This document shows, one piece after another, positions 32,864-41,284 of a stretch of DNA of 64,000 nucleotides. The position numbers and the translations under genes were made by a program. The notes under the pieces were generated by a model. That model searched no databases, was not told where the DNA came from, and saw nothing but the letters and a program-made list of their open reading frames with translations. Source of the stretch: Salinibacterium sp. UTAS2018 (lineage in GTDB: Bacteria; Actinomycetota; Actinomycetes; Actinomycetales; Microbacteriaceae); contig NZ_CP035375.1 in NCBI RefSeq assembly GCF_004118935.1, positions 2,356,001 to 2,420,000 of the forward strand. Direction: 5' to 3'. Within the stretch, counting starts at the first letter, position 1. The number at the start of each line of letters is the position of its first letter.

Positions 32864-33223
32864 TCAGTCGGCCAGAATTTGCCCCGGCGGATACGGGCGT
32901 TTCGCAACGCTCATGAGCACGGCAGAGTCTTCGAGTGCTTCGAAGCTGTGGCGCTCGTGGGGCACAATCAGCAGGCTGCCGGCGCGCGCCTTCCAGACAT
33001 CATCACCAACCCGAAGTTGGATGCGACCTTGGAGCACGTAGACGGTGGCGTCGTCGTGATTGTCGTGCTCACCCAGGCTCGTACCCTTGAGCATCCCGAT
33101 CACCGTTTGGCGCAACGACTTCTCGTGGCCGCCATACACCGTGTGTGCTGCGCGTCCACCACCCGCTTCAGCGGCAGCGTGGACCTGTTGGAGAGCGAGA
33201 GCCTTGATCGAAATCTTGGTCAT
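32864..33223 (-). CDS. Single-domain cupin protein
   Basis: A 119-residue beta-barrel protein. The cupin motif 1 is visible as LGEHDNHDDATVYVLQGRI (His/His/Glu-like positions), and motif 2 as LLIVPHERHSFEAL. This is the RmlC-like fold with a likely divalent metal. Similar small cupins accompany redox and stress genes. Substrate unknown. It lies between the DUF2249 gene and the flavoprotein, all leftward. Confidence 0.8.
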   Translation of the reverse strand: MTKISIKALALQQVHAAAEAGGGRAAHTVYGGHEKSLRQTVIGMLKGTSLGEHDNHDDATVYVLQGRIQLRVGDDVWKARAGSLLIVPHERHSFEALEDSAVLMSVAKRPYPPGQILAD

Positions 33224-33290
33224 GTTGTCAGTGTACGGTCGACCGCCGAATCCGGTCGTTGTCGCTACGGTTACCGCGCGATTGTGCCGA

Positions 33291-35021
33291 CTACTCGAGC
33301 AACTTTCCCACCACGCTGTCGTCCGTTGACATCATCAACTTCGCTATCTCTGGGGGCGTTTCGGCAACACGTTCCTGGGTGACACCGTCAGCAAACGACC
33401 ACACCATATTCACTCGCAGTGCGGGGTCAAGTTCGGGGTAATCGGAACGATTATGAGCGCCCCGTGTCTCCTTGCGGGCCAGCGCGGATTCGATGGTTGC
33501 CCGGGCCGCCATCAACGATCCCAGCAGGTCTAGAGCGTGTGCCAGATCGTCGAAACCGGCGATATCCGGGTGCACGGCAAGGTCGGGCAAGCGCGCCTCG
33601 ACCGCCGCCAACTTGGCGAGGCCCTTCGTAAGCCCCTCTTCGTTGCGTATGACCCCCGCGTGCTCACTCATGAGATCGCGGATGGCGCGTTGCATACTGC
33701 GCACGTTATCGAAGCCGCGACCGGCCAGTAGGCGATCAATCTCGTCGCGGGCCGTTTCTACGGCTTCGGTGCTGCGAACCTGACTGCCCAAGTTTCGTGA
33801 GTACTGTGCTGCAGCAGCTCCGACGATGCGGCCGTAGACCAGCAGTTCTGCCAGCGAGTTGCCACCCAGGCGATTAGCGCCGTGGGTTCCCGAGCTGGCC
33901 TCACCGATGGCGTAAAGCCCGACCACATCTGTGCCGTGATCTTCGGGGCGAACCCAGATTCCTCCCATTGAGTAGTGGGCCGTTGGGGCGATCTCGATGG
34001 GGTCCTTAGTGATGTCGAGCATCTGCACGTCGAGCATGTTGCGGTAGACGCGCGGCAATCTGGTCAGGATCACCTCACGACTCACGTGGGTCAGGTCGAG
34101 CAGCACCCCACCCTTCGGGGTGCCACGTCCTTCACTGATTTCGGTTGAAATGGCGAGGGCTACCCGATCGCGGGTCGAAAGTTCCATGCGCTCCGGATCG
34201 TAGCGGGACATGAAGCGCTCGCCGAGAGCATTGCGCAGAATGCCACCTTCACCGCGTGCCGCCTCCGAAATGAGTAGGCCAGCGGCATCCGCTGGTTCGA
34301 GGATGCCGGAGGGATGAAACTGCACCAGCTCGGCGTCTCTGAGACGCGCGCCTGCTAGCGCGGCGAGACGGAACGAGTCACCCGTGTTCTCATCTCGGCG
34401 AGATGTTGTTTGCCGCCAGATTCTGGTGTGGCCACCGGTGGCCATGATGACGGCGTCGGCGTGGATGATCACTCGAGATCCGTCGACTATGTCGAACCCG
34501 TACGCGCCAAAGATTTGGTTATCGGCTACGAGGAGGCGCGAGATGTAGACGGTGTCGATGATCGGAACGTTGAGTGTCGCCGCCCGGTGAAGCAACGTGC
34601 GCTGGATTTCTAGACCGGTGTAATCACCCGCGAAGCAGGTGCGGCGATAGGTGTGGGCACCGAAGAATCGTTGGGAGATGCGCCCGTCGGCTTCACGGGC
34701 CAGTGGCATGCCCCACGCTTCGAGCTCCCGGATGCCCTCCGGTGCGTTCTTGGCCATTATCTCCACGATCTGGGGGTCGGCCAGATCGTATGATTCCTTG
34801 ATCGTGTCGGCGGCGTGCTGCTGCCACGAATCTTCGGGGTCCATCGTGCCGAGCGCGGCATTGATGCCTCCAGCGGCCAGAGTCGTATGGGCGTCATACT
34901 TGCGCCGCTTGCCGACCGCCAGCACATCGACTCCTTGTTGACGCAGCTCGATTGCAGCGCGCAACCCGGCTCCACCCGTACCAATCACGAGAACCGAGGT
35001 GGAAATAATTTGGTCAGTCAC
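33291..35021 (-). CDS. SdhA/FrdA-like flavoprotein
   Basis: A 576-residue FAD protein of the succinate dehydrogenase/fumarate reductase/aspartate oxidase family. Motifs are VLVIGTGGAGLRAAIEL, HTTLAAGGINAALG, RRTCFAGDYTGLEIQRTLL, STRDRVALAI and GTHGANRLGGNSLAELLVYG. The LGGNSLxE form is nearer to SdhA/FrdA than to NadB. No iron-sulfur or membrane subunit is adjacent, so it is not a standard Sdh complex. GTG at 35021 has AAGGGA eight bases upstream; the longer frame overlaps the next gene and looks non-coding. Possible roles: soluble fumarate reductase or another 2-enoate reductase/oxidase. Confidence 0.8.
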   Translation of the reverse strand: MTDQIISTSVLVIGTGGAGLRAAIELRQQGVDVLAVGKRRKYDAHTTLAAGGINAALGTMDPEDSWQQHAADTIKESYDLADPQIVEIMAKNAPEGIRELEAWGMPLAREADGRISQRFFGAHTYRRTCFAGDYTGLEIQRTLLHRAATLNVPIIDTVYISRLLVADNQIFGAYGFDIVDGSRVIIHADAVIMATGGHTRIWRQTTSRRDENTGDSFRLAALAGARLRDAELVQFHPSGILEPADAAGLLISEAARGEGGILRNALGERFMSRYDPERMELSTRDRVALAISTEISEGRGTPKGGVLLDLTHVSREVILTRLPRVYRNMLDVQMLDITKDPIEIAPTAHYSMGGIWVRPEDHGTDVVGLYAIGEASSGTHGANRLGGNSLAELLVYGRIVGAAAAQYSRNLGSQVRSTEAVETARDEIDRLLAGRGFDNVRSMQRAIRDLMSEHAGVIRNEEGLTKGLAKLAAVEARLPDLAVHPDIAGFDDLAHALDLLGSLMAARATIESALARKETRGAHNRSDYPELDPALRVNMVWSFADGVTQERVAETPPEIAKLMMSTDDSVVGKLLE

Positions 35022-35091
35022 GACTTTTCCCTTGAGTAGTTTTACGATTGCGAACTCAAGCAGTGCTCCGTGCGATCCGCGAGCGCCTACT

Positions 35092-36006
35092 TCATGCCGC
35101 GATGATCTCGACGATGATCTTTCCGGTGGCGTGCCCGGCTTCGACTGCAGCGATAGCCTCTCCGGCACGTTCGAGCGGAAAACGTGCGGACACATGAGGA
35201 TCGACGAGACCGTATGCGATCACGTCAGTGATTTTTGCCAGTGATTCGGTGCTGCGGTTCAGCGCACTGCCGCCGAGTTCGATTGCCGTCGCAGGGTCTG
35301 CGGCAGAGATAATCCTCCTCGGCGCCGTTGCCAGCTCGGCAACTTCCCGCAGGGCGTCACCACCGACCAAGTCGAGGATGAGGTCCACGCCATCCGGTGC
35401 GATCTCACGTAGCCGCCGAGCGAGGTTCTCGCCGTAGGGCACGAATGTTGCGCCGGTCGACTCGACGATGGAGCGCTTCGATTCACTGGCGGTACCGATG
35501 ACAGTGAACTCGTGAACCTTGCCGATCTGAGCGGCCATCAGACCGACGCCGCCGCCGACACCGAGGATAAGCAGCGTCTGGCCGGCCTCAAGTTCAATCT
35601 GATGGGTCCCGTCGTAGGCGGTAGCTGCAGCGATGGGGATTGTGGAGGCATCGGCAAAGGAAACCTCCTCGGGCTTTGCCACAGCGTCGACGGCGCGCAC
35701 GATGGTGTGTTTCGCGAAACCACCGTGGCCCGGAGCCACAGCGCCGAGGATTTCGTCGCCGACTGCGTAGCCGTCGACACCATCGCCGACAGCAGTGACT
35801 ATCCCTGCGACTTCTCGCCCCATCGCCGCCGGCAAGGGCTGGCGCTGACCGAGGAGACCGGATCGGATCTTCCAGTCAACGGGATTAACTGCCGCCGCGT
35901 AGACCTTCACCCCCAGCTCACCGGGGCCAGGCTCAAGCACCGGCCGGTCAACGAGCTCCTGACCCTCCGGGCCACCGTAGCGGTTGAACACATACGTTGT
36001 GGACAT
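35092..36006 (-). CDS. Zinc-independent quinone oxidoreductase (MDR superfamily)
   Basis: A 304-residue NADPH:quinone reductase-like enzyme. The N-terminal GroES-like domain (AAAVNPVDWKIRSGLL) precedes a Rossmann fold with LILGVGGGVGLMAAQI near residue 150. The zinc-ligand Cys/His set of alcohol dehydrogenases is missing, as in the QOR branch. The ATG at 36006 has GAGGAA before it. Likely cytoplasmic, acting on quinones or enones. Its place in a stress cluster suggests a detoxification role. Confidence 0.85.
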   Translation of the reverse strand: MSTTYVFNRYGGPEGQELVDRPVLEPGPGELGVKVYAAAVNPVDWKIRSGLLGQRQPLPAAMGREVAGIVTAVGDGVDGYAVGDEILGAVAPGHGGFAKHTIVRAVDAVAKPEEVSFADASTIPIAAATAYDGTHQIELEAGQTLLILGVGGGVGLMAAQIGKVHEFTVIGTASESKRSIVESTGATFVPYGENLARRLREIAPDGVDLILDLVGGDALREVAELATAPRRIISAADPATAIELGGSALNRSTESLAKITDVIAYGLVDPHVSARFPLERAGEAIAAVEAGHATGKIIVEIIAA

Positions 36007-36058
36007 TTGGGTTCCTCTTCTCAGACGATTTGTAGTCGGGTTAGATCCGGTTCCGCAG

Positions 36059-36487
36059 CTACCTGGCTGGTGGCTTGTCGTGGCCGCTTTCTTCAGCAAT
36101 GTCGCCCTCTTGTTTGGTGGCGTGGACAGCGTCGACTGCGTGCTCCGGTGGACTGTAAACCGTGTAGAGCACGAGCGGCTGATCTCCAGTGTTCCGGAAG
36201 TTGTGCTTCGTGCCTGCAGGTACCGCGCACTGGTCACCACCCTCAATCGGATGGGTGTGGCCGGCGAGGTCGGCGGCTCCGGTTCCGCTGATGAAAGTGA
36301 GAATTTGGTCAGAGTTTTCGTGGATTTCTTCCCCGATATCTCCTCCGGCCGGAATAGTCATGATGACAATCTGGGAGTGCTTTCCGGTCCACAGCACTCT
36401 TCGAAAGTCCGGGCTTTGCTGAGCGAGTTCGCCAATCGTGAAGTGTTCAACGTTATTGCCGAGAGTGAAGTTTTGTTCCGTATTCAT
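36059..36487 (-). CDS. Cupin protein, second of the region
   Basis: A 142-residue cupin with motif 1 GEEIHENSDQILTFISGTG (His/Glu positions) and motif 2 CAVPAGTKHNFRNTG. The N-terminus FTIGELAQQSPDFRRVLWTG is common in a group of small stress-linked cupins. The ATG at 36487 is supported by AGGAGG and lies inside the end of the P-type ATPase gene (35-nt overlap), so expression is coupled. The C-terminus is a charged tail without family likeness. Confidence 0.82.
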   Translation of the reverse strand: MNTEQNFTLGNNVEHFTIGELAQQSPDFRRVLWTGKHSQIVIMTIPAGGDIGEEIHENSDQILTFISGTGAADLAGHTHPIEGGDQCAVPAGTKHNFRNTGDQPLVLYTVYSPPEHAVDAVHATKQEGDIAEESGHDKPPAR

Positions 36488-38396
36488 GATGTTCCTCCTG
36501 TAGTTGACGGGTTGGGGCGACAGCGATGCCTCGTCGGGGTCGGCGCATGAGACGCATGGCGTTCACGATCACGATGAGCACGGATGCTTCGTGAACGAGC
36601 ATTCCGATCGCCATCGTCACGCCACCGAGGAGTACGCCAAGCAGAAGCAGCGAGACGGTGATCAGGGCGATGGCAATGTTTTGGCGCATGTTGTTCACGG
36701 TGCGCCGGGCGAGGGAGATCGCTTCGGGGAGCTTGAGTAACTTGTCGCCCATGAGCGCAATGTCAGCGGTTTCGACCGCCACAGCCGAACCGGCTGCGCC
36801 CATTGCTACTCCAATGTTTGCGGTTGCCAGAGCGGGGGCGTCATTGACGCCGTCGCCGACCATCGCGACGACGTGGCCCTCGGCCTGAAGTGCCGCGACT
36901 ATGTCGAGCTTGTCCTCGGGCAGCAGCGAGGCATAAATCTCGTCCACGCCGGTGGCCGATCCGATTGCATTGGCGACCAGCAGGGTGTCACCGGTCAGCA
37001 TGATGACCTTTTTGACGCCGGCGGCATGCAAATCCGACACCATCTGAGCCGCTTCGAGGCGAACCTCGTCAGCGACACCGACCACACCGACGACTCTGTT
37101 GTCGACGGCGACGATCATCGGAGTGCGGCCCAGCGTGGCCAGCTCGTTCGCGGCGTTGGTAGTGGCATCCGCACTCGCAATCTCGTACTGCTCGAGAAGC
37201 GCGAGGTTTCCGATGAGAATTCGGTGGCCTTCCGTGGTCACCGCGATGCCCTTGCCGGGAACCGGTTCGGTTGACTCGGGCAGGCCGGTGACGTTCACCC
37301 ATTCGTCGGCGGCGGCATCCAGAATCGCTCGGGCCAATGGATGCTCAGAGCCTGCCTCTGCCCGTGCCGCCCAGGTCAGCACCTGCTGCCGAGTCGTGCT
37401 CTCGTCTAAGACGATCACGTCGGTCACGCGTGGACGGCCCATAGTGAGGGTGCCCGTCTTGTCGACAGCAACAACCGTGATCTTCGCGGAAGTCTCTAAG
37501 AACTCGCCGCCCTTAATCAGGATTCCATCCTTCGCAGCCCGACCGATACCGGCAACGATCGAGACGGGGATAGAGATGACCAGTGCGCCAGGGCAACCGA
37601 TAACAAGCAGCGTCAGCGCGAGCACTACGTCACCGGTGAGGATGCCCACGACGAGCGCAAGAACCATGATCGCGGGCGTGTACCAGGCCGAAAAGCGATC
37701 CATGAATACCTGAGTTTTCGCTTTGGCGTCCTGGGCATCTTCCACGCGGTGAATGATCCTGGCTAACGTGGTGTCGGCGCCGACACCGGTGGCGCGCACC
37801 TGCAGGAAGCCGCTGCGGGCGACTGTGCCGGCAAAAACCTGGTCACCAATCATCTTCTCCACCGGCATAGATTCGCCGGTGATGGATGCCTCGTCGAGAG
37901 CACCGGTACCGCCAGCAACCTCGCCATCGACGGGAACCTTGGCGCCGTTCTTGACCAGCACTGTCTCGCCCATGATTACGGCGCCGGCAGAGATCTCGAC
38001 CTGTTCGCCATCGCGCATGACGATCGCGACGTCGGGGGCGACGGCAACCAGCTCTGCCAGGGCCGAGCGAGTCTTGTTGAGAGTTGCCGTTTCAAGAGCG
38101 TGACCGATAGCGAAGAGAAAGGTAACGGCCGCGGCTTCCCAATACTGACCGATGATGACCGCACCGATCGCGGCAATTGACACCAGCAGATCGATACCGA
38201 TGATTCTCGCCCAGAGCGCCCGTGCGGCGCTGATCACGATTCGGGTACCGGCAACGATGGCGGCCGCCACCATGAAGATGTTGCCGACTGTGTCTAAACC
38301 CAATAGCGGGGGTATCACTAGAGCGGCGATGATCAGCAACCCTGAGATTGCTGGAATCGCCCACCGGTTATTCATCCAGGTGCGGATGGTGCTCAT
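36453..38396 (-). CDS. Heavy-metal P1B-type ATPase with CPG motif
   Basis: A 647-residue metal-exporting ATPase. Present are TGES (residues 173-176), the phosphorylation site DKTGT (312-316), the HP motif in SEHPLARAI, and GDGVNDAP. The membrane metal-binding motif of TM6 reads Cys-Pro-Gly (268-270) instead of CPC, CPH, SPC or TPC. There is no N-terminal metal-binding domain; a separate HMA protein gene follows upstream at 38425. Metal specificity cannot be named from the CPG form, although Zn/Cd/Cu are candidates. The 3' end overlaps the cupin gene. Confidence 0.88.
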   Translation of the reverse strand: MSTIRTWMNNRWAIPAISGLLIIAALVIPPLLGLDTVGNIFMVAAAIVAGTRIVISAARALWARIIGIDLLVSIAAIGAVIIGQYWEAAAVTFLFAIGHALETATLNKTRSALAELVAVAPDVAIVMRDGEQVEISAGAVIMGETVLVKNGAKVPVDGEVAGGTGALDEASITGESMPVEKMIGDQVFAGTVARSGFLQVRATGVGADTTLARIIHRVEDAQDAKAKTQVFMDRFSAWYTPAIMVLALVVGILTGDVVLALTLLVIGCPGALVISIPVSIVAGIGRAAKDGILIKGGEFLETSAKITVVAVDKTGTLTMGRPRVTDVIVLDESTTRQQVLTWAARAEAGSEHPLARAILDAAADEWVNVTGLPESTEPVPGKGIAVTTEGHRILIGNLALLEQYEIASADATTNAANELATLGRTPMIVAVDNRVVGVVGVADEVRLEAAQMVSDLHAAGVKKVIMLTGDTLLVANAIGSATGVDEIYASLLPEDKLDIVAALQAEGHVVAMVGDGVNDAPALATANIGVAMGAAGSAVAVETADIALMGDKLLKLPEAISLARRTVNNMRQNIAIALITVSLLLLGVLLGGVTMAIGMLVHEASVLIVIVNAMRLMRRPRRGIAVAPTRQLQEEHHEYGTKLHSRQ

Positions 38397-38424
38397 GACA
38401 CGTGCCTTTCGTGGGGGATTGCGG

Positions 38425-38664
38425 TCAGAAGGTTGCCGGACGCGAGGGGTAACCAGCCTTCGCGACTGCCGCGACCAACTCGTCGACGCTCACGACCGAC
38501 GGGTCGTGGTCAATTTCGATGCGGGCGGATGCGAAGCGAACCGTGACTGCAGAGACGCCGTCTAAGCGTCCAACCTGCTTCTCAATCTTCGACACGCACG
38601 AGGGGCAAGAAAAACCTTCCGCGCGCAAAATGGTGTGGGTCGTTGTGGTGGCGGTGGTGTCCAT
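38425..38664 (-). CDS. HMA-domain metallochaperone
   Basis: A 79-residue heavy-metal-associated (CopZ-like) protein. The metal loop is GFSCPSCVSKIEKQV with a Cys-Pro-Ser-Cys pair near residues 20-23, and the ferredoxin-like fold follows (RIEIDHDPSVVSVDELVAAV). The CPSC loop is one variant of CxxC. It lies 28 bases before the P1B ATPase gene in the same direction and probably delivers metal to it or takes the place of its missing N-terminal domain. Confidence 0.85.
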   Translation of the reverse strand: MDTTATTTTHTILRAEGFSCPSCVSKIEKQVGRLDGVSAVTVRFASARIEIDHDPSVVSVDELVAAVAKAGYPSRPATF

Positions 38665-38798
38665 GGTGTGGCCTTCCTGTGGTGATGATGGCCCCGGTTA
38701 AGGGGAGTAATCATGACTCTAGGTTGGGCCTTTGGTCTGCACCATGATGGGCGTCAGTTTGCCGCCGTTGCGCCTTATGCGGATACTCGGTTGCGAAA

Positions 38799-39623
38799 TT
38801 ATTCGGTGGTCTCAGTGATGGCGGTGAGCTTGTCGCGATCGAGTATTGAGGTCCAACGTCGGCCGGTGTCGACAACGCCGTCTTTGCGCAGTTGGCTCAT
38901 GGCGCGGGAGACCGATTCGGGCGTTGATCCGGTCATCGCTGCCAGATCGGCACGTGACAAAGGGAGCTGGATGAGGGTACCGTTGCCACTTCCGCCGTGC
39001 TGGCCGAACTTGTCGGCGAGCCGCAACAGTGTGGTCGCGACGCGTTGCTCGACGCTGCTCGTGGCCCGCTGGCTGGTGTCGGAGCGGGCATCCCGCAGCA
39101 GCGCTGTGACATCGTCGAGTGCACGCAGCGCCACCTGGGGGTACTCGAGCAAGACCTCACGAAACGCACGGGTATCGATACGCAGTGCGCACGTTGTGAC
39201 CAAAGCCACAGCTGTTTCGCCGTAGACGGGCCGGCCCAATACGCTGAGGCCGCCCAAAAAATCTCCGGGTGCGAGCATGTCGACAATGGAGTCTTGACCG
39301 TTTAGCACCGGCTGGAGAGTCTTCACTTGACCGGCAGCAACCACATACAAGTAGTCAGCAGGATCGCCAGCAGTATAAAGCCGGTCACCTTCGGCATAAG
39401 AAAGTGACACCATCCGTTGACCAATGCCATCGAGCGCTAGCTCGGATAGCCCATCGAAGAGCGGAACCTGCGCGAGGATCTGCAGGCGCATCGGCTTCGG
39501 GCACTCGTGCGGTTGAGCACAGGTGTGTCGCAACGGAGTTCGTCGTCGTTGTGCCGCCTGATTAGGCTGAGCCCTAACCGTCTCGGATGCGTTACCGTCC
39601 GGTTTCTGCGCTAATTCACTCAC
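38799..39623 (-). CDS. Crp/Fnr-family regulator with N-terminal cysteines
   Basis: A 274-residue activator/repressor. A 50-residue N-terminal leader contains two Cys (HTCAQPHECPKP) before the cAMP-binding-like beta barrel (ILAQVPLFDGLSELALDGIG). The C-terminal winged helix has LSRADLAAMTGSTPESVSRA. The Cys pair just before the barrel recalls FNR-type redox or NO sensing, but only two Cys are visible there. GTG at 39623 has GGAGG eight bases upstream. Neighbouring nirK- and NnrS-like genes make it a candidate regulator of nitrite/NO metabolism. Confidence 0.85.
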   Translation of the reverse strand: MSELAQKPDGNASETVRAQPNQAAQRRRTPLRHTCAQPHECPKPMRLQILAQVPLFDGLSELALDGIGQRMVSLSYAEGDRLYTAGDPADYLYVVAAGQVKTLQPVLNGQDSIVDMLAPGDFLGGLSVLGRPVYGETAVALVTTCALRIDTRAFREVLLEYPQVALRALDDVTALLRDARSDTSQRATSSVEQRVATTLLRLADKFGQHGGSGNGTLIQLPLSRADLAAMTGSTPESVSRAMSQLRKDGVVDTGRRWTSILDRDKLTAITETTE

Positions 39624-39706
39624 GGTGCATCCTCCATTGATCCCAGTGTATGGCGTGGGTACCGATCGTGCAGTGCTGGCGATCGCCTGATGAGGCCGGG
39701 TGAAAG

Positions 39707-39915
39707 TTAGCTCGGTGAATCGACCAGCTTGAGCAGGATCTTGATCCACGAGATGGCCTCGCCGCCAAAGACGATTGCGTAGGCCACGGTCAAAGCTGCA
39801 CCGATACCGGCCCACACAGCGTAGGCGGTACCGATCGGTAGCTCGCGCATGGCAAACTCTAGGCCGCCCAGACGGCTTCGAGCACGCCAGAAAGAATCAG
39901 AACCAGCCAGTACAA
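39707..39915 (-). pseudogene. Decayed SMR exporter (SugE/Gdx-like) with two internal deletions
   Basis: Starts at TTG (39915) with YWLVLILSGVLEAVWAA, as in the gene at 27285, then meets TAG. After a gap of about 30 codons the likeness resumes in another frame with AMRELPIGTAYAVWAGIG, 'AALTVAYAIVFGGE' and 'ISWIKILL', then jumps over about 11 codons to KLVDSPS and a stop. The middle of the protein and part of helix 4 are thus lost. The riboswitch upstream is kept. A duplicated and now broken copy. Confidence 0.85.
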
Positions 39916-39928
39916 AACAGTCTCCTTG

Positions 39929-39971
39929 GCCAGTCTTGTCGCGTACCCGCTACTGATCCGTCGTCGGGAGC
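39929..39971 (-). promoter_or_regulatory. Guanidine-III riboswitch copy upstream of the SMR pseudogene
   Basis: Nearly identical to 27621-27665: UCCCGACGACGGAUCAGUA, then GCGGGUA and GACAAGACUGGCC. Both P1 arms and the pseudoknot partners remain. One core change (GUAC to GUAG) is visible, so ligand binding may already be impaired. Confidence 0.65.
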
Positions 39972-40129
39972 CGTCATTGCGGCTACGTCCTCACCGTATC
40001 AAGACAGCCGCGAACTGACAGGGACGCCCGAGCATACTGCCAGTCGATCGCAGACTACGGGGTCCCATCCACGCTTGTGGCAGCGAAGTATCCGCGAGAG
40101 CCGCTTCAGCCCCGGAGTAGAATGAGGGC

Positions 40130-41284
40130 ATGAGTTCGGTTCTGCGGCCGACTGGTCGCTCAGGTAGTACAACTGCGCCTGACCGCACCCTCCTCATCCG
40201 GCGGCTCGCCTTCGTAATCCCGGGCGGAATCGCCCTTCTTGGTGGTTTGGATGCTGCCCTTCTCCTCCTGGGCCTCCCCGCGCCAGTCACCACTGAACGG
40301 CTTCCGCTCATCCATGCGCCCCTCATGGTCTTCGCGTTTATCGGAACTTTGGTGGTGCTGGAGAGGGCCGTCGCAGCCCGACGTTGGTGGGGCTTCCTCT
40401 CACCGCTGGCATTCGGGCTCGGCGGCTTTGCCCTGCTCTCGACACTTCCGTTCGCGGTTGGCCAGGCAAGTTTTGTGCTCGGCTTCGTCGTATTGCTCGC
40501 CATCTACGGGGTGGTGTGGGCGCGGCAAGCGAGCATGGCCACCGCCATCCAGGTGCTGGGGGCGTTGTCAGGGCTGGCCTCCGCGATCCTGTGGCTGTCC
40601 GGCGTCATCATCCCCCTCATCGCACCGTCGATGGTCGCGTTCTTGGTGCTCACGATCTTTGGCGAGCGCCTCGAACTGGCGCGTATTTCACCCACCGTTA
40701 ACGCAAAGGTGGAGCGCTTGGCGTTTGCGTGCGGCATGGCCTTGTCGCTGACGGCGCTCGCCGCGCCCCTCTGGCCCGTCGTCGGCTATCCGCTGTTCGG
40801 TGTCGCGATGCTGGCAACTGTCGCCTGGTTGTTTAGTCATGACGTCGCCACCCGCTTGGCTCGCTCCACCGGCCTCGCCCGGTACATGGCTGTCTGTCTA
40901 CTTCTCGGCTACGGTTGGCTTGTGGTTGCTGGGGGGATCTGGCTGGTGGGGGGAGCGGTGACCTCGGGCCCCGCCTACGATGCCGTGCTGCACGCCGTCT
41001 TCCTCGGCTTTGTGATGTCGATGGTCATGGCGCATGCGCCGGTGATTCTGCCCGCTGTCATTCGCCGTCCGCTGCCGTATCGGTGGTTCCTCTACCTTCC
41101 TGTCGCGCTTCTCCATGCCTCACTCGCTGTGCGAGTGCTCATCGGCGATGGACGGGGTATTGAAGAAGCGGTGCAATGGGGCGGCGCCCTTAACGTGGTT
41201 GCGGTGCTGGCATTTGTGGTGCTTGCCGTGGCATCCGCGATCGCCGGTGCGCCGCGTGTCGCCAAGAATGAGGTTGTCGCGTGA
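40130..41284 (+). CDS. NnrS-like multi-pass membrane protein
   Basis: A 384-residue protein with about twelve hydrophobic segments. Histidines lie inside or at the ends of helices (LIHAPLMVF, AVLHAVFLGFVMSMVMAHAP, ALLHASLAVR), and 'MAHAPVILPAV' recalls NnrS, a heme- and copper-containing membrane protein that relieves nitrosative stress in denitrifiers. Its stop overlaps the start of the nirK-type gene (GTGA), so they are co-transcribed. The assignment rests on membrane topology, His placement and context. It could alternatively be a quinol-oxidising or electron-delivery module for the reductase. Confidence 0.72.
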   Translation: MSSVLRPTGRSGSTTAPDRTLLIRRLAFVIPGGIALLGGLDAALLLLGLPAPVTTERLPLIHAPLMVFAFIGTLVVLERAVAARRWWGFLSPLAFGLGGFALLSTLPFAVGQASFVLGFVVLLAIYGVVWARQASMATAIQVLGALSGLASAILWLSGVIIPLIAPSMVAFLVLTIFGERLELARISPTVNAKVERLAFACGMALSLTALAAPLWPVVGYPLFGVAMLATVAWLFSHDVATRLARSTGLARYMAVCLLLGYGWLVVAGGIWLVGGAVTSGPAYDAVLHAVFLGFVMSMVMAHAPVILPAVIRRPLPYRWFLYLPVALLHASLAVRVLIGDGRGIEEAVQWGGALNVVAVLAFVVLAVASAIAGAPRVAKNEVVA

